From positions 496,001-560,000 of the forward strand of contig NZ_UAUU01000008.1 in the NCBI RefSeq assembly GCF_900457465.1: a stretch of 64,000 nucleotides of DNA. The letters are read 5' to 3'. Every line of letters begins with the position of its first letter. The stretch's first letter is position 1. This DNA comes from Sphingobacterium multivorum. Lineage in GTDB: Bacteria; Bacteroidota; Bacteroidia; Sphingobacteriales; Sphingobacteriaceae. The translations under genes and the position numbers were made by a program. The notes beneath the pieces are model-generated. The model was not told the origin of the DNA and did no database searches. It was given only the letters and a program-made list of their open reading frames with translations. This document shows positions 1 through 7,756 of the stretch, piece after piece.

Positions 1-76
1 CTCTTTCCGCAGAACTTTAGTAATATTCTTCGGGAATCCAACATGTAATTCTTCAGCGGATAAATTTAAACAAACA

Positions 77-649
77 ATGGAAAATCTAAAAAAATACATT
101 CATTCGCTGACACCTTTTTCGCATGACAGTTGGAATTTGCTGGAACCTGCATTGACAAAGAGAACGTTTAAGAAAAATGACTTTTTGCTACAACAAGGAA
201 AAATTTGCAACTCACTTTTTTACATTGACAGCGGTTTTTGCAAAAGCTATTTCGATATTGATGGAGTTGCAAAAAACACAGGATTTTTCTTTGAAAATGA
301 AATTGCGACAAACATAAGCAGTTTTAGTAGCGGGCGGAAATCAGAATTTAACATCGTTGCCTGCGAACCATTGACGGCCATAGTTTTTGACAAAGACAAA
401 TTGTTTCAGGCTTCTAAACAAACCCATGAAATTGAAGTTTTAGGACGAAACTGCCTACGAATGTTTGCTACAAAACAGGAAGAATTTTCAACGCTGTTCA
501 GTCTTTATTCAGCACAACAACGGTTAGAATATCTGGAAACCAAATATCCCGAATTTTTACAAAGGGTTTCACTTTCTCAATTAGCTTCTTTTCTTGGTGT
601 TGCAAGAGAAACATTAAGCCGTATTAGAAAAAGAAGAACACAAAATTAA
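77..649 (+). CDS. Crp/Fnr family transcriptional regulator
   Basis: Cytoplasmic DNA-binding regulator of 190 aa, slightly short for the Crp/Fnr family. Residues about 20-110 form the cyclic-nucleotide-binding-like beta roll, then a dimerisation helix. A C-terminal winged helix (about 160-186) holds the recognition helix RETLSR (residues 177-182). This has the same Arg-Glu-x-x-x-Arg spacing that E. coli CRP uses to read TGTGA. No Fnr-type N-terminal cysteine cluster is present, so oxygen sensing by a 4Fe-4S cluster is unlikely and the effector is unknown. The stop lies 3 bp before a perfect TGTGA-N6-TCACA palindrome that precedes the thioredoxin gene, so this protein probably controls that cassette. 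The ATG at 77 matches the usual N-terminus of such proteins. Confidence 0.9.
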   Translation: MENLKKYIHSLTPFSHDSWNLLEPALTKRTFKKNDFLLQQGKICNSLFYIDSGFCKSYFDIDGVAKNTGFFFENEIATNISSFSSGRKSEFNIVACEPLTAIVFDKDKLFQASKQTHEIEVLGRNCLRMFATKQEEFSTLFSLYSAQQRLEYLETKYPEFLQRVSLSQLASFLGVARETLSRIRKRRTQN

Positions 650-652
650 TTT

Positions 653-668
653 TGTGACGATCATCACA
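653..668. promoter_or_regulatory. CRP-like operator TGTGA-N6-TCACA
   Basis: A perfect 5-6-5 palindrome, TGTGACGATCATCACA, lies between the Crp-family gene and the thioredoxin gene. It matches the binding specificity predicted from the RETLSR recognition helix of the adjacent regulator. Its centre (660.5) is about 44 bp upstream of the start expected from the -7 box at 691-698, close to class II activator geometry. Confidence 0.7.
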
Positions 669-690
669 GGTCAACCACTGATATCTTGCG

Positions 691-698
691 CAACTTTG
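691..698 (+). promoter_or_regulatory. Candidate -7 box of thioredoxin cassette promoter
   Basis: CAACTTTG differs from the Bacteroidetes -7 consensus TAnnTTTG only at the first base and lies 16 bp before the thioredoxin ATG. No TTG is seen at the -33 position; the CRP-like palindrome is there instead, as expected for an activator-dependent promoter. Confidence 0.45.
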
Positions 699-714
699 CA
701 GAAACAAATTAGTT

Positions 715-1317
715 ATGCAAAAGTTGAAGTTAAACGAAGCAATCAATCATTTTACAGAGGCTGAAACAGATCAAGCGTTTCAATTAGCCAAACGAAAACA
801 ATTACCTGTTTTAGTCGATTTTTGGGCACCTGCTTGCAAAGGGTGTAAAAAGATGGAACTTGTCACTTATCAAAATCCAGAAATCCGGAAGTATGTTGAC
901 AATCATTTTGTGTTTGTAAAGTATGATATTACAAACAGGAATGTTCCAAAAATTCAATCTACACCGATTTTATGGACACCTACCTTTATTGTTTTCGCTA
1001 ATGATGGCAGCGAATTAAGAAAAATCATAGGGTATCTGGACAATTGCCAATTTGAAGCTGAAATGGAAATCGGTAGAGCAATGGCTTTTTTAAGAAAGGC
1101 GCAACCCCAGGCAGCTTTGGCATTACTTGAAAATTTTATTGCAAATAGTACCAACGAAACATTCTTGCCCGAATTCTTGTATTGGGCGGGCGTTGCCTCA
1201 TTCTTCATAAACAAAAGAAACCCCGAAAGCCTTATTTTCCATTGGCAGCGGTTGTTATCCGATTATCCAGAAAGTGTGTGGGCACAGAGGTCAGATATTT
1301 TAAACGTAATACTATAA
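715..1317 (+). CDS. Thioredoxin-fold protein with C-terminal helical tail
   Basis: A 200 aa thiol-disulfide protein. Residues about 20-125 are a thioredoxin fold with active site C41-K-G-C44 after the strand VLVDFWAPA, and a cis-proline in WTPTF (Pro89). The last about 75 residues are helical and TPR-like (EFLYWAGVASFF, WQRLLSDYPESVW). There is no signal peptide, so it is probably cytoplasmic and used in redox repair or stress. It is the first gene of a tight cassette, 13 bp before the VOC gene, and lies directly behind the CRP-like operator. The electron donor and substrate cannot be read from sequence. Confidence 0.85.
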   Translation: MQKLKLNEAINHFTEAETDQAFQLAKRKQLPVLVDFWAPACKGCKKMELVTYQNPEIRKYVDNHFVFVKYDITNRNVPKIQSTPILWTPTFIVFANDGSELRKIIGYLDNCQFEAEMEIGRAMAFLRKAQPQAALALLENFIANSTNETFLPEFLYWAGVASFFINKRNPESLIFHWQRLLSDYPESVWAQRSDILNVIL

Positions 1318-1330
1318 ATTTTAAACAAAT

Positions 1331-1741
1331 ATGCAAAAGCTAAAAAAAATTGACAAGCAAACCAATATAATAACCTGGTTTGAAATCCCTGTAACAGACA
1401 TAGATAGGGCAAAAAAATTCTATGAGACTATTTTGGATATTGAAATGGTTCAAAGAGCAGACGGAAACGATCAGGCCGTTTTCTTCCCTTTTAACCCAAG
1501 TATTATTCAGGCAACATCAGGACGAGTAACGGGTGTATTATCAAAATCAGAAAGAAATAGTCCGTCAGGCAATGGCACCGTTGTCTACATCAATGCGAGT
1601 CCAGACATTCAAAAAGTACTTGACAAAGTGGAAAAAGCAGGCGGAAAAATTATTGCACCAAAGACACAAATCCCAGCAGGTTATATTGCAATCATTATTG
1701 ACAGCGAAGGAAACAAAATAGGATTACACGCAGAAGAATAA
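1331..1741 (+). CDS. VOC family protein (glyoxalase/bleomycin resistance fold)
   Basis: A 136 aa single vicinal-oxygen-chelate protein. It starts with the typical TWFEIPVTDIDRAKKFYETI repeat and ends with GNKIGLHAEE, whose His and Glu may be metal ligands. Such small VOC proteins act on toxic electrophiles or antibiotics, or only bind ligand, so the substrate is unknown. It lies 13 bp after the thioredoxin gene and 2 bp before the cupin gene, which indicates one transcript. Confidence 0.85.
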   Translation: MQKLKKIDKQTNIITWFEIPVTDIDRAKKFYETILDIEMVQRADGNDQAVFFPFNPSIIQATSGRVTGVLSKSERNSPSGNGTVVYINASPDIQKVLDKVEKAGGKIIAPKTQIPAGYIAIIIDSEGNKIGLHAEE

Positions 1742-1743
1742 AT

Positions 1744-2097
1744 ATGAAAACAAACATAAATGATTACGTTGTTCAGACACAACTATCAGAATGGAAGCCT
1801 TTAATAGAAGAGGACGTAAACACAAGCGGAATTTATATCAAGATTCTGCGCTTCGACGACAAGCAGGATCGACCGCCAAGTTTTATTTTGAAATTTGAAG
1901 CGGGAGCGTCATATCCCTTTCATAACCATCCAGAAGGTGAAGAAGCTTTTATTCTAAATGGTGAAGCATACTTCAATGAAACTAAACTTTCTAATGGCGA
2001 CTATCTTTATACACCACCCAATTTCAAACATTCGGTTAGAACTGAAATCGGTTGTGAGATTTTGTTCATCGTACCACAAGAAGTGGAAATAATTTGA
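1744..2097 (+). CDS. Cupin domain protein (ChrR-like)
   Basis: A 117 aa cytoplasmic single-domain cupin. Cupin motif 1 is visible as YPFHNHPEGEEAFILNG (two His and a Glu as metal ligands), and motif 2 as GDYLYTPPNFKHSV (third His). The family includes ChrR-like anti-sigma sensor domains and small metal-dependent enzymes or sensors. It starts 2 bp after the VOC stop, so it is translationally linked with thioredoxin and VOC, which suggests a redox or electrophile-stress role. No partner sigma factor is seen. Confidence 0.8.
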   Translation: MKTNINDYVVQTQLSEWKPLIEEDVNTSGIYIKILRFDDKQDRPPSFILKFEAGASYPFHNHPEGEEAFILNGEAYFNETKLSNGDYLYTPPNFKHSVRTEIGCEILFIVPQEVEII

Positions 2098-2101
2098 CAA
2101 A

Positions 2102-2191
2102 AACGAACCGCTAATAAGTATCCGCAGGACTATGAACGAATTATTGGGTAATCAAATATGGAATTCATAGTGCGGATACATAGCGTTGGGT
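2102..2191. repeat. Long imperfect inverted repeat, attC-like
   Basis: The arms GTATCCGCAGGACTATGAA (2118-2136) and TTCATAGTGCGGATAC (2164-2179) pair with a 3-nt bulge. Outer segments also pair partly (CGCTA at 2109-2113 with TAGCG at 2181-2185). The right end carries GTTGGGT, which fits the integron R-prime core GTTRRRY. The left end has AAC but a poor RYYYAAC match. It sits 5 bp after the cupin stop, where a cassette recombination site would lie. It could equally be a plain hairpin; there is no T-run for termination. Confidence 0.4.
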
Positions 2192-2624
2192 ACTTCTTCC
2201 AATTAGACAGAAGTATTATAATTTTTTACCAACCGAATATTGTATCTTTTATCTAAAACTATAAGCGGCATATGGACTTTTGGTTCATTCGACCTTAGTA
2301 TTGAATTGTCCTGTATAACTCTAATTTCAAAATAAAAACAATTATATTGCCTGTATGATAGCAATAGAATTATTTACACTTATACTTCTTGAATCAACTC
2401 TTTTACTTTCAGTGTTTTGGCTAAAAATGTAAAATCTTCTTAATAATAAGGATTTTATCCAAAGCGAGGGACAAATAAAAACGATATATAACATAATCTA
2501 TTTAGCGAAAGCATCCAGCCTCCTAAAATCTTTGAAAAATTAAAAAAAATTTAGACTTTATAAAAAGAGGTTCTGTTCAAAGAAATTTGAAGTTTTATTT
2601 CAAAATTACTTTTGTTAAACGGTC
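2192..2624. other. Gene-free AT-rich stretch
   Basis: About 430 bp between the inverted repeat and the HxlR remnant. Stops are frequent in all frames and no conserved domain, hairpin terminator or promoter stands out. It looks like eroded island DNA. Confidence 0.5.
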
Positions 2625-2885
2625 CTAATGCTCATCTCCCCAAATTCCTAGTGAAAAAATTACAGGGATCAAGGTCTCCCCTAATTCTGTAAGACTATAT
2701 TCCACTTTCGGTGGCGCAACAGGGCAAATAACTTTTGTAACGAACTCGTGCTCTTCAACTTCTTTCCGCTGCACATTTAAAACTCTTCGTGAAGCTTCCG
2801 GTATTGTTATTTTAATTCTAGTTTTTTTTAAAATGGATACATTAAAAATGCATATCGTTTGCAAAATTTTAAATAAAATCCACAT
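2625..2885 (-). pseudogene. HxlR-family regulator remnant (C-terminal half)
   Basis: Only the last about 58 residues of this 86 aa frame are family-like: IPEASRRVLNVQRKEVEEHEF, then the wing PPKVEYSLTELGETLIPV and the usual ending WGDEH. The first about 26 residues do not resemble the HxlR N-terminus (CP...IGGKWK), and that part is not recoverable upstream. It is a decayed winged-helix repressor; two intact HxlR genes occur later (46575 and 59059). Confidence 0.7.
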
Positions 2886-2948
2886 CCTCTATTTTTGAAG
2901 ATGATAGCGCTACTTGTTTTGGTAATCCTCTGGATGATTCGGGTACTC

Positions 2949-3140
2949 TTAAGTATTTCCGTTATTGTTCACAATGATATACTTCTCTGAAATTTGTTTG
3001 GAATGTTTATGGCCCATTACTTTTTTATCAGTATTTACAAGAATGAAAACTGCTAACAGTGGAACATTTCGCCCCTTGTAATGATGCTCTACGTAAACTG
3101 TGAATACCATATTACCGTTTCTCCTTAGAACAGCACCCAA
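2949..3140 (-). CDS. Short unrecognised frame (63 aa)
   Basis: An open frame between the histidine-kinase fragment and the HxlR remnant, on the same strand. I do not recognise it and see no domain, signal peptide or clear ribosome binding site. It may be a piece of a broken gene rather than a working one. Confidence 0.2.
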   Translation of the reverse strand: MGAVLRRNGNMVFTVYVEHHYKGRNVPLLAVFILVNTDKKVMGHKHSKQISEKYIIVNNNGNT

Positions 3141-3164
3141 TGCTTATAGGTTTGAAAAGAGCAA

Positions 3165-3284
3165 TTACTTAAAATCATTGGAGCTGGTGGATATCCTTGC
3201 TGGAAAGTCGAAATAAAAAGTTGATCCATTACCTTTCTTACTTTTAACCTCGATATGCGTACCGTGGCTGTCGGCTACAGATAA
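3165..3284 (-). pseudogene. Histidine kinase C-terminal fragment
   Basis: Read on the minus strand, 39 codons end in a stop at 3165-3167 and give ADSHGTHIEVKSKKGNGSTF followed by YFDFPA. This is the end of a HATPase_c domain, where the G3 box and final strand read HGG-I-V-S-GKGSTF-F-LP in sensor kinases. Upstream frames are interrupted, so the rest of the kinase is gone. It is flanked by other gene fragments. Confidence 0.6.
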
Positions 3285-3571
3285 ATGCTTTCAGAACAAC
3301 CAACGAAGAAATGCTCTTCTGATTACATTCGGAAGAGCACAAAGCGATATTTCTGTGTTTTTTAAACATCTGCCTATTTGACTTGTCTAAGGATTTAGTA
3401 TTTTTTTAAGGAGGAGGGTGCCGCTGTCCACTCTAAGGGTCTATGATAATTTACGTATCTAATTCATAATAAAAGTATAATTGAGTAAAACTATTTTTTT
3501 AACTTTGGTGGTCATTAAATACTAATCAACTTTATCTAATTGGGCCCTTAAAAGTTAAAGTTTGATAAGCC

Positions 3572-4261
3572 TTACATATAATAACTGTACTTTAACTGGG
3601 GTTGATCCTCGGGATCAAGATATTTTAAAATATCACCAACCTTTCTACTGCATTCGATCGTAATTGGATATTTTCTGTCAAACTGCGTATTATTCCAGTT
3701 CATCTTAGTAAGGCCCAGGATTTCTTTACATATCACTTCCGGAGATTCATCATGAGAAAAAAGTCTAATAAGAAGAGGATCCGGTATGTAAGCACCAGGG
3801 TAGGTTTCAAAGTAATTTACAAAGCCTCTGGTATACAAAAGAAAGTTCTTGCTATCGATGGTGCACATAGTACCTCTTAGTGGCGGATACATATTATCTC
3901 TAAAGAGTCTTAGAGAAGAGGTCATGATGGTTACAAGATCAATAGAATTAATTTTATGTTTTGTTGTTGCCCTTCTAAATCCTTCAATTTCACTTTCACT
4001 AAAATTTGAGGATTTATGTATTACTAGACGTTGCGGAAAGATCTTTAAAGCTTCATAATATTCTCCTAAAGCTGTATCCATGAGTTCAAAAGCTTGTTTT
4101 TCCGATAGGTGAGGTTCGCGATCTCCCTTTTTTAATTCCACTTCTGCGCCTCTCAATATCACTCCCTTGCCGTGCTCATTAAAGATTTGGGTAACTGTAA
4201 TCGGTAAATCAGAATGGTTCTTCGCCAATTTTGATGCAATTATCCAGTTTTTGAAAGACAA
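3572..4261 (-). pseudogene. Prokaryotic Argonaute fragment (C-terminal PIWI domain)
   Basis: This 229-codon frame matches the second half of a PIWI domain. IFNEHGKGVILRG is followed by the central strand PQRLVIHKSSNFSESEIEGF and the C-terminal block LTKMNWNNTQF with ITIECSRKVGDILKYL. The N, PAZ and MID domains and the first half of PIWI are missing; a full long pAgo is about 650-800 aa. The third catalytic position has HKSS where active enzymes have HKDG, so the parent was probably a nuclease-dead, long-B-like pAgo. The frame opens only with a TTG and overlaps the end of the ISL3 transposase by 22 bp, so it was severed by the element. No intact effector partner is seen downstream. Confidence 0.75.
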
Positions 4262-5520
4262 ACTTTTCTTCTAAGTAACTCAAAGCCACATCTACCATAC
4301 ATCTCACGTTTTTTATTTTTTAACCTGTTTACATTTCCTTCTACCAGGCCATTCGTCCAATTATAGCTTATGGCATTCTTTACCGCAAGTATATCCTTTT
4401 TCAATCCCTTACAAAAGCTGTCAATTCTACTTCGGCCAATAGATCGGACATATTCAAACCAGATGTCCAATCGATCGGGACAACCTCCTTTTAGAACATT
4501 TCTAAAGTCTACGAAAAGCGTACGAAAACTGGATAAAAGTGGAACCTCACTTACCAGTTTGTCAACAATTTCCTTTTCCTTTGAGCATTCTCCCGTATCC
4601 TCTGAAACTCCATATTCTGGATTTGTTACATAAATTGACAGCGTTTTTGGCAAAGGGATAGAATAAGGTCCAATTTTAGGTTTATTGACCTTTAATGGCT
4701 CCGGGTACGTCCTATTCCATTTATGTTCATAGTGGGGAAAATTCAAATAAAACCATCTTGTAAAAGATCGTTCACAACAGTTTAAGCCTATGCTCTTTAG
4801 ACACCTGAACATGGCCGTAGGATTGATTTCCAAACTGCACATGTGCTTAATTTCGTCCATATATATTTCATAATGTACGCGCGTACTTCTTGCTGCTGAA
4901 GGCATTCCCTGTTCCAGATGTTTTTTTACAGTGCGCCGGTTCGTTTGGGTTTTTCGAGCGATTTCAGAAATACTGTGTCCGTCTTTTTTCATTTCGATCA
5001 TCTGGGAAAGCTTCTCTTTTTTTTGAACCATTACGGAGGACATCGCCTGCTTAACATTGCCCTTGGCGTATAAAGTTTCTTTAGCTGCTTTATCAATGGG
5101 CCTCCTTGATTCGGATCTCTCATAAATACTTTTGGAGATTTTCTTCAAATGAATATATTCCTGCCTGATCTCCTCTTGTATAGCATCTCCGAGATTTTTC
5201 ACCAAATGGAACCTATCAGCTATTTGTTTTGCCTCAGGGATAGCTCTCTTGATGGCACTGGAATAAACTGTGGACCGATCTCTGGTTACGTATTTGATTT
5301 CTTTATGATCCGACAGCCATTCCACAACATCACTGGAATCCCTGCTGTTCAGTAGGTCTATGGGCCGTCCTGTCTCGGCATTAACGATAATTGTACCATA
5401 ATTCATTCCCTTTCTCTTTGCCCAATCGTCTATTCCGATGCAGAGCAATTTGTCGTTTGTTGGCATCGCCATGGATTTGACCATTCTAAGACAAGTACTA
5501 CTACTGATAGGGATATTCAT
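4240..5520 (-). CDS. ISL3-family transposase, N-terminally truncated
   Basis: This 426 aa frame contains the ISL3 DDE core: GIDDWAKRKG (first Asp, about 31-32), VTRDRSTVY (second Asp, 81), DRFHLVKNL, and the C-terminal NGLVEGNVNRLK with the catalytic Glu. A middle HTH (SISEIARKTQTNRRTVKKHL) is present. The N-terminal zinc finger and first HTH, roughly 120 residues in full ISL3 transposases, are absent. The C-terminus ends in LLRRKVCLSKTG at the junction with the Argonaute fragment. It is probably inactive. Confidence 0.85.
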   Translation of the reverse strand: MNIPISSSTCLRMVKSMAMPTNDKLLCIGIDDWAKRKGMNYGTIIVNAETGRPIDLLNSRDSSDVVEWLSDHKEIKYVTRDRSTVYSSAIKRAIPEAKQIADRFHLVKNLGDAIQEEIRQEYIHLKKISKSIYERSESRRPIDKAAKETLYAKGNVKQAMSSVMVQKKEKLSQMIEMKKDGHSISEIARKTQTNRRTVKKHLEQGMPSAARSTRVHYEIYMDEIKHMCSLEINPTAMFRCLKSIGLNCCERSFTRWFYLNFPHYEHKWNRTYPEPLKVNKPKIGPYSIPLPKTLSIYVTNPEYGVSEDTGECSKEKEIVDKLVSEVPLLSSFRTLFVDFRNVLKGGCPDRLDIWFEYVRSIGRSRIDSFCKGLKKDILAVKNAISYNWTNGLVEGNVNRLKNKKREMYGRCGFELLRRKVCLSKTG

Positions 5521-5524
5521 TATT
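4240..5524 (-). mobile_element. Truncated ISL3-family insertion sequence
   Basis: The remnant is limited by the Argonaute fragment on one side (about 4240-4261) and by the methyltransferase on the other (about 5525). No terminal inverted repeats or target duplication are recognisable at either edge, and the transposase lacks its N-terminal domains, so the element is immobile and its borders are approximate. Confidence 0.65.
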
Positions 5525-6340
5525 CTGGAAATAGAATTATTCTACGATAAAGTATCGGAAGAAACCAGACTTGATAAGGGAATGGGAGTATTTGAGTTTG
5601 AAAGAATAAAATCACTTATTGAAAAATACATCATCTCTTCACCATTAACCATAATTGATATCGGTGGTGGCACAGGGAAGTATTCGGAATGGCTTGCAAA
5701 GAAAGGACATCGAGTTCATTTGGTGGAGCCCGTTACAAAACATTTAAAAATAGCCCGCGACAGAGCTAATAAATTGAAAAACAAATTTGCTGTGCACAAA
5801 GGAGAATCTCGAAAATTAGAGTTCTCAAATAATTATGCCGACCTTATTATACTACACGGTCCACTTTATCATCTTCAAGAGAAAGAGGACCGGGATTTAA
5901 CCATTTGTGAAGCCAAACGAGTTTTGAAAAACAACGGCGTTATATTGGGTTTTGCCATTAATTATACTGCATCCACTTTGGCAGGTCTTTTAAATGGGTT
6001 AATCCACAAAAAGTCATTTTTTGAAATGTGTAAGGAAGAACTAACACTTAGCAAACATAATCCGCCCCCTGATTTCCCTTGGCTTTTAGCAGAAGCATTT
6101 TATCATAGGCCCGAACAATTAAAGAATGAATTTTTAAATCAACAATTAACCTATTTAAATACGTACGCAGTTGAAGGTATGGCATGGTTGGACAAAGACT
6201 TTTTTGCCAATATGCAGAACTACCAACGGCGGAGAGTACTCATGGAGCTTATTCAAATTACTGAAAATGATAGCTGCCTTCTTCCGTTCAGCCCACATAT
6301 GATGATAGCGGTACAAAAAACATATAACCATGGAAAATAA
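5438..6340 (+). CDS. Class I SAM-dependent methyltransferase with IS-derived start
   Basis: Rossmann-type methyltransferase with motif I IIDIGGGTGKYSEWLA (residues 72-87), a motif II acid in VHLVEP, and motif IV LIILHGPLYHL. Homologous proteins begin near FYDKVSEETRLDKGMG, which here starts at residue 35. The first 29 codons are antisense to the ISL3 transposase, and codon 30 (CTG at 5525) lies where the native ATG would be. The native start has therefore been lost to the insertion, and the ATG at 5438 or 5471 may now be used. Substrate unknown. The next gene overlaps its stop by 11 bp. Confidence 0.75.
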   Translation: MQSNLSFVGIAMDLTILRQVLLLIGIFIILEIELFYDKVSEETRLDKGMGVFEFERIKSLIEKYIISSPLTIIDIGGGTGKYSEWLAKKGHRVHLVEPVTKHLKIARDRANKLKNKFAVHKGESRKLEFSNNYADLIILHGPLYHLQEKEDRDLTICEAKRVLKNNGVILGFAINYTASTLAGLLNGLIHKKSFFEMCKEELTLSKHNPPPDFPWLLAEAFYHRPEQLKNEFLNQQLTYLNTYAVEGMAWLDKDFFANMQNYQRRRVLMELIQITENDSCLLPFSPHMMIAVQKTYNHGK

Positions 6341-6679
6341 AGACAAATATTACTGGGCACTAATAGACAATGATGGTCAACTAAACGAAATTGATCTCGG
6401 AGAAAAAATGGGATTGAACGAAAACGAAACCAACGAAATAATTGTACAGCTTTTGTCTGAATATAAAATTGAATATACAGCAATCAGATCCTGCAATTAC
6501 AGCCCGACGAAAAGAGCGAAGAGAATGAAGAAAAATTAACCGCTAATGTATTTTTCCTAGGAGCTGTTACTGCAATAGTCTGTGTTGCCTTTAGTCTGGC
6601 AAGGCTCGTCATGACGATAATTGCGGCTTTGCTTATTGGTGGGTTTACGCTGAGATTGTATTTCGAGGGATCAATTTGA
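6330..6679 (+). pseudogene. Small HTH-membrane protein, frameshifted
   Basis: The first frame (6330-6539) encodes MENKDKYYWALIDNDGQLNE and a helical LGEKMGLNENETNEIIVQLL region that looks like a small HTH. A -1 shift near 6503-6512 opens a second frame: DEKSEENEEKLTANVFFLGA, then a hydrophobic hairpin ending LRLYFEGSI at a TGA (6677-6679). Adding one base gives a 116 aa protein with a soluble N-terminus and two membrane segments. It overlaps the methyltransferase stop and is probably cotranscribed. Either the gene is broken or, as elsewhere here, one base is missing from the sequence. Confidence 0.6.
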
Positions 6680-6749
6680 TACGTAAGGAATATAGCGATT
6701 GGGAGCGCGAAATCCTAATAACTTTTGTAAATTAGGAAAGCAGCAAAAG

Positions 6750-6783
6750 ACGTTGTCTGTTGACAACAGATAACGTTTTTTTT
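6750..6783 (+). terminator. Rho-independent terminator
   Basis: A 13-bp stem, ACGTTGTCTGTTG with CAACAGATAACGT (one G-U pair), is followed by seven T. It ends the methyltransferase and small-protein transcript. Confidence 0.8.
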
Positions 6784-6822
6784 GTTTGATTATATACTTA
6801 TTAACGTTTAAAGGAACAAGAT

Positions 6823-7317
6823 ATGGGCGGAAAATTGATCCTACAGTTCTCACTTTTGGTCGGACAGCTATTCTTAGGAGAAAGCTGTACCCATAACTCA
6901 CATCGGGTGACGGCAGAAAATACTAAAGATGAGATTACAGCAGTGTCAATTTCTATGGTTGGCGGATTTACAGTAACACCTTCAAAAGGTTATACGATGA
7001 AGATAACAAGAGATAGTATTTATTGTCTGTTTTCTGCAATTGATACAGCGCAGAGTACCCTAAAATCATATGTCAACACGGAAGATAAATGGAACTTGTT
7101 ATTGGATAAAATTGATTTGGAAAAATTTATTGCCGCTAAAGAAGAGGAATCGCGTCAGCCATACGACGGAATAGATATAAAAATAAGCATTACAACAAAA
7201 AAGGGGCAATATGTAAAACTGAATGCTGACGATAACCCTAGCTGGAATCGTGTATATAGACAATTGGAAGAATATTTTCCCCCACAAGCATATGGAAACA
7301 AAAAATTAGACAATTGA
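6823..7317 (+). CDS. Hypothetical secreted or lipoprotein-like protein
   Basis: A 164 aa protein with a hydrophobic N-terminus (LILQFSLLVGQLFLGESC). Cys22 could be a weak lipobox cysteine. The rest is a soluble domain with the stretch DGIDIKISITTKKGQYVKL and a C-terminal WNRVYRQLEEYF, a layout I associate with unnamed Bacteroidetes envelope proteins. AAGGA lies 9 bp before the ATG. Function not recognised; monocistronic between a terminator and the alkyltransferase-like gene. Confidence 0.65.
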   Translation: MGGKLILQFSLLVGQLFLGESCTHNSHRVTAENTKDEITAVSISMVGGFTVTPSKGYTMKITRDSIYCLFSAIDTAQSTLKSYVNTEDKWNLLLDKIDLEKFIAAKEEESRQPYDGIDIKISITTKKGQYVKLNADDNPSWNRVYRQLEEYFPPQAYGNKKLDN

Positions 7318-7444
7318 ATCAACTAAAGACTGTACAGCTTATAGTAGCTTTTTGTAACTTAGTTTACTTTCCTTTTTTGCTGTAGAAATAGCGAAAGAAA
7401 ATTTTTTGACATGTATAATCAAGGCAAATAAAATATAAATTACC

Positions 7445-7747
7445 ATGGATGAGCAATTCAAACAGCAGGTATATGAGGTTGCAAAGCTGATTCCGAAAGG
7501 AAGAGTGACGACCTATGGGTCGATAGCAAAAGCCTTGGGCTATCCAAATCATTCGCGACATGTCGGAAAGGCTATGGGAGGATGTCCCAGTGATGTACCC
7601 GCCCACCGTGTTGTATCCAGTGGCGGCACGCTCGCAGTGCCTGAATTTCAAGAACGGCTTGAAGCCGAGGGGCTTGTTGTCAATAATTTACGGATCAAGG
7701 ACTTTAGAAAGCTGTTTTGGGATCCGATGGACGAAATAATCGATTAA
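7445..7747 (+). CDS. MGMT-family alkyltransferase-like protein (ATL)
   Basis: A 100 aa protein equal to the DNA-binding domain of O6-alkylguanine alkyltransferase: KGRVTTYGSIAKALGYPNHSR, then RHVGKAM. The active-site motif PCHRV is PAHRV (residues 52-56), so the acceptor cysteine is Ala53. ATL proteins bind alkylated guanine and recruit nucleotide excision repair instead of repairing it directly. It lies 9 bp before the DUF1697 gene, so the two are probably cotranscribed. Confidence 0.9.
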   Translation: MDEQFKQQVYEVAKLIPKGRVTTYGSIAKALGYPNHSRHVGKAMGGCPSDVPAHRVVSSGGTLAVPEFQERLEAEGLVVNNLRIKDFRKLFWDPMDEIID

Positions 7748-7756
7748 TGTAATACT

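Noticed and set aside
1..76. Possible minus-strand coding end entering from the left edge (reads SAEELHVGFPKN)
   Set aside because: Only about 25 codons are visible, with no start or domain to support it.
2949..3140. Response regulator partner of the histidine kinase fragment
   Set aside because: I looked for receiver-domain or output-domain motifs and found none.
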